Positions 59,501 to 64,000 of a stretch of DNA of 64,000 nucleotides are shown in pieces; the stretch's first letter is position 1; each line of letters begins with the position of its first letter. Below the pieces are notes generated by a model. It ran no database searches and was not told the origin of the DNA. It saw only the letters and a program-made list of their open reading frames with translations. Both the position numbers and the translations under genes were made by a program. Source of the stretch: Blastomussa wellsi (lineage: Eukaryota > Cnidaria > Anthozoa > Scleractinia > Plerogyridae). The stretch lies in assembly GCA_947652115.1 (NCBI GenBank), contig OX393567.1:17398486-17462485 (forward strand). The letters are read 5' to 3'.

Positions 59501-60645
59501 TTCTATATCAACGTTCGAGTGGGCTTATAACGCGGACCAGTAAACATTTTATCAAACACCTTTGAAATTATTTGAAAAACCTGTTGGGCTAAACACTAAA
59601 AAATCTCCATGCAAACAAATTTACACGTCTTGTAAGCATATGAAAACTCTCTCTATGCTCGGCCTTTTAAGAATTATGCCGTAAATTTGTCAGGGTTTCA
59701 GCTAAATCGTTACAATCGTTCAAACTTGCCCTCCCTGTAAACATGCTTTGTCTTGACCAGAAGCCTCATTTAAACAAGACAGCCAATGAGAACACAAGCA
59801 CATGATAAGCATTGTTTCTCGATCAATCAGATAAAAAGCCAAAATCTGGCTTTTTTTTACATGAGATCCAACAAGAAAATGTATCATGCCCTCCTTCCCC
59901 GAGATGATAAGTAGGGAGGGAGGGCATGATCGCAGGTTACTCCTGCATCCACTGTATCAACCCAAGGCAAATCCCTTAGTTTCTGTTGTATAAACCAGCT
60001 AGTAACATTGTGTCATTGGGATGGGTTTATTAAAATTAATTTAGTTTGATCAAGTGTTCTGTTACCTCTAAGTTTTCAAGAAGATGGAGAAACATTTGTG
60101 AAGACCATGTCAGATTGCTGGATTGTAGGAAGAAAATCTGATCAACGAGAATTATTTGTGATCTTGAACCAAAAGAATGCGAACCTTATAGAGATTGATG
60201 GTGAGTTTTTCATATTTAATTTGAATTCACTTCATCTCAAGATCATGTTCATGCCATGAAATTCATAAAAACATTGGGTTTGTGACAGGGAAACATATTT
60301 TAACAAGTCACTCTTTGTATTCACTTGCAAAGGTTCACTCTTGAAGCTTCTTGTCTCAGAGTAGAGACGTCACAGTCAGTTATTAAGAGGTTGGGTGGGC
60401 ACTTGTTAGAGGCTGGGTGCTTATTAACTTTTCCTACCTATGGGGTGGGAGCTTATGTGATGGATAATGTTATCTACAATTTGAATAAACAAAAAAAACT
60501 TGCCCCTGGTTGACCATGTCATCCAGCCTTTTAACTACTTGGGCCAGATGGCCAATGTATTTTTGAATTATTTTTATTTTGTCTTGCAGAGGAAGTAAAA
60601 AGATTGGGTATCACACAATTTAACAACATCTTCTTCTTGGACTAG
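44511..60645 (+). CDS. CCZ1: Vacuolar fusion protein CCZ1 homologue
   Basis: There are 17 coding exons: 44511-44588, 46764-46861, 47955-48048, 48620-48697, 49205-49252, 50068-50151, 51163-51214, 51506-51584, 54584-54628, 54767-54848, 55407-55468, 56362-56473, 56817-56850, 57545-57653, 58168-58311, 60073-60200 and 60590-60645. They join in frame to 460 residues; human CCZ1 has about 480. Landmarks: GLVNFFIYNPTFGPKEGM at the amino terminus, KNIGLCEALVKFTQTFSPDK, LFNGTFAYIL, INFLPLDKNTFLRIQSFIN, WSGLEQDDMRTMYKYLVTSL, YLYFNHMNLAQKSS, ELFVILNQKNANLIEID and QFNNIFFLD at the end. CCZ1 has longin-type domains and works with MON1 as the exchange factor that activates Rab7 on late endosomes and autophagosomes. 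The ATG has a good context (AAAATGG). Confidence 0.96.
45060..45700. other. CCZ1 intron 1 sequence with possible old repeat
   Basis: Short ATCGATTG motifs recur (45,061-45,110 and 45,600-45,665), the second partly inverse to the first. CCAATCGAT...GACACACCAG at 44,891-45,690 looks like paired ends (GGTGTGTCCAATCGATG at 44,885; TTGATTGGACACACCAGG at 45,672). A foldback element of about 800 bp is possible. Confidence 0.4.
48089..48460. mobile_element. Foldback element, copy 1 (CCZ1 intron 3)
   Basis: Shares start (TTAAGAAATA...AACATGTACCGTG) and end (TTTTCTTAGGACTGTTTTCT) with the copy at 62,622. The core is a hairpin with arms GAGTGGAAGTTTGGGAGAAC / inverse and centre CACGAGCCGTAGGCGAGTG (48,175-48,193). 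The 3' part repeats TCGAGTTATAGAAACACGA. Confidence 0.75.
49321..49464. mobile_element. Foldback MITE in CCZ1 intron 5
   Basis: Ends are ACTCGTCCCCAGTCGTCTCT and the inverse AGGAGACAACTGGGGACGAGT, around a GGGAAGGAGTC/ GGGA-type hairpin. The CTCGTCCCCA terminus is shared with MITE families A and B. ATATGGGA occurs on both sides (49,309 and 49,467), close to but not touching the ends. Confidence 0.6.
50350..50742. mobile_element. TTAA-flanked MITE (393 bp) in CCZ1 intron 6
   Basis: Lies between TTAA (50,346-50,349) and TTAA (50,743-50,746). Ends are AGGGGCAGTCTCATGG and TACTGTACTTCCCCT; the inverted repeats are short and diverged. It resembles the element at 33,349 in its first bases (AGGGRCAGT). 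Confidence 0.6.
51031..51120 (+). pseudogene. CCZ1: Decayed tandem copy of CCZ1 exon 7
   Basis: The unit 51,031-51,120 repeats the unit 51,121-51,214, which carries real exon 7. Both hold TTTCATGTTTTGTCAGTC and AAATTTCTCTCAGTTTGATC. In the upstream copy the acceptor CTGGACAG is CTGGGTGC and the donor TTTCAGGTGAGT is TTTTCATGTTTT, so neither splice site works. Confidence 0.8.
52298..52605 (+). mobile_element. SINE copy in CCZ1 intron 8, plus strand
   Basis: A well-preserved plus-strand copy: A box in GTGGCCTAATGGTTAG (52,305-52,320), perfect B box GGTTCGAGCC (52,347-52,356), then TTGGGCAAGACACTTTACTC, TATAAATGGGTACTGG, a G run, CCAGGGGGGAGTAGAAATAC and GATGGGCCACTAGGTTCGAA. It ends at AGACTTTACCTACC. 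Confidence 0.85.
52872..54485. mobile_element. Composite: CATAAGCATAA foldback element with insertions
   Basis: The left arm (GGTTTTCACTAGCGCATAAG, then CATAAGCATAAGCACAAGAA) is matched in inverse by 54,235-54,260 and again at 54,430-54,480 (TATGCTTATGCTTGTGTGAT). The continuity is broken by the 1.29-kb element at 52,941 and by an unrelated ~130-bp G-rich block (54,276-54,370). The right side is partly rearranged. Confidence 0.6.
52941..54234. mobile_element. Non-autonomous Mutator-like element, 9-bp TSD (CCZ1 intron 8)
   Basis: Element of 1,294 bp. It begins TAGCCTCCTACGCAGGCGTT and ends with an imperfect inverse (GGCTGCGTAGGAGACTA). Flanking exact repeat ATTCTTCTT at 52,932-52,940 and 54,235-54,243. 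The next bases inward (GGGGATTGCGTTAC / GTAACGCAATCCCC) also pair. The interior has no transposase. TCAGTTTTCATATTTT-type AT-rich sequence fills it. Confidence 0.8.
55075..55305 (-). mobile_element. Old SINE copy in CCZ1 intron 10
   Basis: AGAGTAAAGTGTCTCTGCCC, GTAGCCATTTATACATCTG and GATCCAGAGTCCAGTGCAC match the SINE on the minus strand, with indels and a degraded B box. Confidence 0.65.
57103..57490. mobile_element. MITE-like element in CCZ1 intron 13
   Basis: Left end TACCGGGGGGCACTTGACCC faces right end AGAGAGTACCCCCTCCCCC, and GGGTATAGGGG faces CCCCGTATAGCCC. The interior repeats ATACCCTGTTTAGGACA-type units (57,355-57,440). It lies about 55 nt before exon 14. Confidence 0.55.
58385..58626 (+). 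repeat. Probable 3' end of a non-LTR retroelement
   Basis: Holds GGTTCTCTACTCTGCTCCGA, CTCCGAGTCCTCCGGTTTTC and a GATTTGATTTGATT run, then CAGTGTCCCCAATTAGTGTG and CTCAAATAAAGTTCATTATT, with an ATT-type tail. I associate this arrangement with 3' untranslated ends of LINE-like elements in coral genomes. There is no coding part here. It lies in CCZ1 intron 15. Confidence 0.45.
58655..58770. repeat. Hairpin repeat in CCZ1 intron 15
   Basis: CCTTCCCATCCAACTTTTTC at 58,668 pairs with GAAAAAGTTGGATGGCGAGG at 58,714. TCCTAATAGAAG faces CTATTAGGA at the outer ends. Confidence 0.6.
58935..59209 (-). mobile_element. SINE copy next to a Mutator-like insertion
   Basis: Minus strand: A box region (GCCTAATGGTTAGTGCACTG), weak B box (GGGTTCAAGGCC), GGACACTTTAACTCTCATAG and GGGGGGAGTAGAAAGACTCC. 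Its 5' head ends where the element at 59,219 begins. Confidence 0.75.
59219..59939. mobile_element. Non-autonomous Mutator-like element, 9-bp TSD (CCZ1 intron 15)
   Basis: Element of 721 bp that begins TAACCTGCGATCAGGC and ends ATGATCGCAGGTTA. Exact flanking repeat CTCCTGCAT at 59,210-59,218 and 59,940-59,948. The ends resemble the TAGCCTGC elements at 12,737 and 52,941. The inner part holds no open frame of note. Confidence 0.8.
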
Positions 60646-61740
60646 ATCAAACCAAAATAGGAAAGTGTTTAATGCAACCATTTGAAGGGTGGCCGTGATG
60701 TCATATGCTAGTCAGAGACTGGGCCATATTTTCACTTAGAGGATTCTACCGGTAATAAAGTCCTGCTATTTACCAGTATAGACCAGTTTAACAGTAAAAC
60801 ATCAGAAAAATATATAGTTTTGCCAAAAAGGTTTACTAGGAAATATTCCTCTTAAAAATATTATTTTAGTAAATCAAAGACAGGAATAACTAAGGAATTA
60901 CGTTTAACTTATCAAAACTGTATCTTATTCCTCATCTTCAATTAGAAATTCTAAATAAACTTCAAAATGAGATTTCCAGAAGATTTCTGAGGACTGTTCT
61001 CACTCAACTTTTCAATCTTATATGCCAGTCAATCGTTAATTAAAAAGTAAATTTTTTCCCATCCGGGACATTTCAAATAGTTACGGAAAGTGAAAGTTTT
61101 AACTGGTTGAAAGCTGTGTTTCTTAACTTACGAGAGACAAAAATAGGATGCATTTTGCTATACTGAAATACTCAGAAAAGCTAAGGAGAATAAGGAAAAA
61201 TATCTCCACTTGCATTTCTATAACTATAAAACACTGGAAACTAAAACTGAGAAATGGTCAAAATAGTTGAGAGTATGGTTTACTATCAGGGGCAGCAAAT
61301 GCCTTGATAGGCACAGTCCTATGGCTTGGAAGTTGCGGCAACTTAGCCACTTTTATTGCCTACTAAACTTTATATGCAACTGTTTGGCAGTAAATGGCAA
61401 AGCAGTGACTTGTGCTAGACACATTGTCCTTTTGTCAACATTCAGTGTACAAATTATTTTTTACTTGTGTCCACACATTCGTTTTGAAGTACTAGACAAT
61501 AGTTGACAGGATTACAAAATTTGACAGTGAAACTGTTATTCACACTGATGATGACAATGTCAGTGTTAATGATAAATTATGGTGATGATTATAATACAAT
61601 GAGTTGAAAAACAGATCATTATAAAACATAGTGTATCAAGGTGTAACAGTCTGAGAGTAAATAATTTAATTTGTAAATACATACCAAATGTACAGCCACA
61701 GACTGAGTAATTAACAAATAAAGAAGCCTAAGCCATGTAT
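60646..61740. other. CCZ1 3' flank
   Basis: Contains the CCZ1 3' UTR and AT-rich sequence with no clear gene. A minus-strand stretch at 61,454-61,544 follows an acceptor-like TCATCATCAG, is in phase with the exon at 61,949 and ends in a stop. It could be the last exon of the unidentified right-hand gene, but its sequence is not convincing. Confidence 0.35.
60754..60759 (+). terminator. CCZ1: CCZ1 polyadenylation signal
   Basis: AATAAA 109 nt after the CCZ1 stop codon; the first on the plus strand. Confidence 0.6.
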
Positions 61741-61868
61741 TATACTGTCATAAAACACGACGGGCATTTGAGAACACGAGGGAAATATAGAAAACACTAA
61801 CCGCAGGTGAGTGTTTTCTACATTTCTCTTATGACAGTATAATACATGGCTTTGGCTTCTTTATTTGC
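61720..61868. mobile_element. Foldback MITE (149 bp)
   Basis: AATAAAGAAGCCTAAGCCAT at the left and its near inverse (ATGGCTTTGGCTTCTTTATT) at the right. The arms also share TGTATTATACTGTCAT, and the centre (61,795-61,813) is CACTAACCGCAGGTGAGTG. A half-copy lies at 3,772-3,860. Confidence 0.7.
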
Positions 61869-61948
61869 TTTATGATATAGTGAGTAAAAACAACAAAGCA
61901 CGCACTATCGATAAACTGAAGCAATTTAATTTCGCTTCTTCTACTTAC

Positions 61949-64000
61949 CTATCGAACTTAGAAGCTTCTTCGAGAATCTCTGCAGCTTGACTCAGAATTT
62001 TGTTGGGAATCTCTTCATAGAAAATGTTCGCCGTCATCTCTTGCAAATTTTCACAAGAGTATAGCTGACGAAAAAACAATAAAACACGCTTTTTCTATGT
62101 TTTATACTCTGATAAAACATGGGTTTTTGACCAATCAGAGCGTGCACAGAATCATATCTATATTACAATTTTACTTAACCCGTGAAATGAATTTTAGAGT
62201 AATAAAATTTATTAGCTTTTTCTGTTTAACAAGAGAGGGAGCTTGGGCATTTAAGGAACAGACCAGGGCCCTGCCACAGGTCGGAGGAGCAAGTCCACTC
62301 ATGCAACACAGTTGGAAATACAGTGTAGCATATTCTAGGTTTCGCAACAGTACTACAAAAACAATGCCGGGGTTTTTGGCATAGATAAAAAGCAGTCAGG
62401 GCTTGGAAAAACACCCTACCTGGTTATCCAGGACTTTTCGTCTTCAAACATAGTCTGACAAACTTATTACAATACAAGTGCACGTCCTACAAATGGCACC
62501 ATAAAAGCTTATGCACTCTCTCCAATCTCAGGGTAGAATCATACTTTACTCGAGTGTGGTCTGAACATCGTTGATTATATGTTATTTCAAAGGTTATGTA
62601 AAATCCCTTTATTTAAGAAATAGAAAACATGTACCGTGTTTCTATAGAGTTATACAGAAACACGAGTGGAAGTTTGGGAGAACGAGAAATGCTGTGGGAA
62701 CATGAGCCATAGGCGAGTGTTTCCACAGCTTTTTCGAATTCTCCCAAACTTTCACTAGTGTTTCTATAATTCGATAGAAACACGAGGTACATGTTTTCTA
62801 GAAGTACATGTAAGTACATGTTTTTTAGAAAACACCGCGATGAGAAAAAGGAAAACAACTTTTTAACTTTGATTATCAAAATGTAAATTCTCTTTGCTCG
62901 TGCCATCATCACGTCAACAGCTCATGCTAGTTCTGTGTCTCCATCGAGTTATAGAAACACGATTTTTAACCAATCAGCGCACGTATTTTCTTAGGACTGT
63001 TTTCTAATGCATAATAATGTATTCATTTCCCACCAAGAAAGCCACAAATGGGATAGGAAAATCTTATAATTTTATGTGCACCAATTGAATGAGTCAAATA
63101 AAATAATGAATTTTTATATTAATTTTGTACTTGTTGCAATTGCATGAAATTCAAACTCTATAATTATAATAAGGTGTCGTTCCTTTTTGCAAAATGACAC
63201 AATGTTCTAGCTGATAAAACAGGTGCTTTATTCACTCTTGATCACTGCATAAATAATGTTTTAATGGTTTCCAAATATTCAGCTGTACATCTTAAAATTT
63301 TTTACAATGTAAAAAGATGACACAATTTTCAATAACCAATGTTTTACATACAAATTTAAAAAATGTCCATTTTCCCATTTTCCATACCGTTATCATAATA
63401 CACAGTATGTGCCAGTTGTGTCATGATTATGGGCACCACACGGAGACTCATTCTCGTCCCCATAGCCCTTTTTGTTTCTCTTAGTCAGCAGGGCCTTGGC
63501 ATGAAAAACGAAGGGCTCTGGGGGCATACAATTTTGAAAAAAAAATCGAATTTTTTTTATTGGCTGTTGAGAACAAAGAAATCTGAAACTGAAGTCAAAA
63601 TGTTCGCCAGCCACCTTATTACAACACACAACATGTAGAAACATCAATGCTATATACATGAAGTCCGGAAGTCCTAGAATTGGAAATCCTATGTCTCCAG
63701 AGCCCTTTGTTTTTCGTGCCAATGACCTGCCGGCTAAGAGAAACGAAAAGGGCTATGGGGATGTGAATTATGGAGACTGCCATAGTAAAATTATTGTGAC
63801 AAGTTTAGTCTTCAATTTGCCAACATGAAGTCTAAGAAATGGCGACGATATTTAGGTTTTGTACACATAATTTACCAACTTCAAGAACTGGTATATCAGG
63901 GCTTTTAATAAGATTTTGTGCAGCTCCCACTGGAGAGCAATGTAACAAGCCAAACCCTGCTCCCCTTGACAGGATAATGTTACAGGAAGCTGCACTAATT
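61949..64000 (-). CDS. Unidentified gene, two internal exons (partial)
   Basis: Minus-strand exons 63,876-64,000 (open at the window edge) and 61,949-62,064 are each bounded by good splice signals (donors GTAAAT and GTAAG; acceptor TTCGTCAG). They join in phase 0. The upstream exon gives GLACYIALQWELHKILLKAL then IYQFLKL; the downstream exon gives LYSCENLQEMTANIFYEEIP then NKILSQAAEILEEASKFD, leaving phase 2. The product looks wholly helical, as in ARM/HEAT-type or other alpha-solenoid proteins. I do not recognise the family. The 5' part lies beyond 64,000 and the 3' part was not found with confidence. The 1.8-kb intron carries a foldback element and a family-B MITE. Confidence 0.6.
62622..63007. 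mobile_element. Foldback element, copy 2
   Basis: About 386 bp, closely matching the copy at 48,089 over its whole length, with the same hairpin arms and centre (ATGAGCCATAGGCGAGTG at 62,702-62,719). It has a small duplication near 62,798-62,824 (AGTACATGTTTTTTAGAAAA). Confidence 0.75.
63449..63769. mobile_element. MITE family B, copy 2 (9-bp TSD)
   Basis: About 321 bp, collinear with the copy at 13,932 (CATTCTCGTCCCCATAGCCC, GAAGGGCTCTGGGGGCATAC, TTACAACACACAACATGTAG). Flanked by ACGGAGACT (63,440-63,448) and ATGGAGACT (63,770-63,778), a 9-bp duplication with one mismatch. Confidence 0.8.

Overview
This is a 64-kb piece of an animal nuclear genome, most likely an anthozoan cnidarian such as a reef coral. 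The genes are intron-rich with GT-AG junctions. The intergenic DNA is AT-rich and full of short non-autonomous transposons, tRNA-derived SINEs and a Penelope-like fragment. I see no bacterial, phage, CRISPR or rRNA features and no free-standing tRNA gene. Gene models were built by hand from splice signals and frame continuity, and named by remembered similarity to vertebrate proteins; no search was run.

Layout. Positions 1-10,450 hold repeats only: a broken Penelope-like element, foldback MITEs and a SINE. A UBALD (UBA-like domain) gene lies on the minus strand at 10,455-10,963, with a CRE/E-box/CCAAT promoter upstream. Positions 11,100-14,750 hold nested transposons. A four-exon plus-strand gene at 14,851-18,559 encodes a 263-residue protein I do not recognise. 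After more MITEs, two large genes fill most of the window head to head. EXOC7 (Exo70) has 29 coding exons on the minus strand from 44,281 down to 20,240. CCZ1 has 17 coding exons on the plus strand from 44,511 to 60,645. Their start codons are about 230 bp apart across a YY1-type site. Two exons of a third, unidentified minus-strand gene lie at 61,949-62,064 and 63,876-64,000, and that gene runs off the right edge.

Function. EXOC7 is the exocyst subunit that docks secretory vesicles on PI(4,5)P2-containing plasma membrane. CCZ1, with MON1, activates Rab7 on late endosomes. The shared promoter therefore joins one exocytic and one endolysosomal membrane-traffic gene.

The most notable points are: repeated insertions of transposons that all carry 9-bp target duplications (Mutator-like), several of them nested; three TTAA-flanked MITEs, one with a possible captured coding segment; decayed tandem duplications over one exon in EXOC7 and one in CCZ1, each having lost its splice acceptor; a 10-nt microexon in EXOC7; an EXOC7 intron made almost wholly of tetranucleotide repeat; and a group of hairpin elements that share a central motif while their arms differ.
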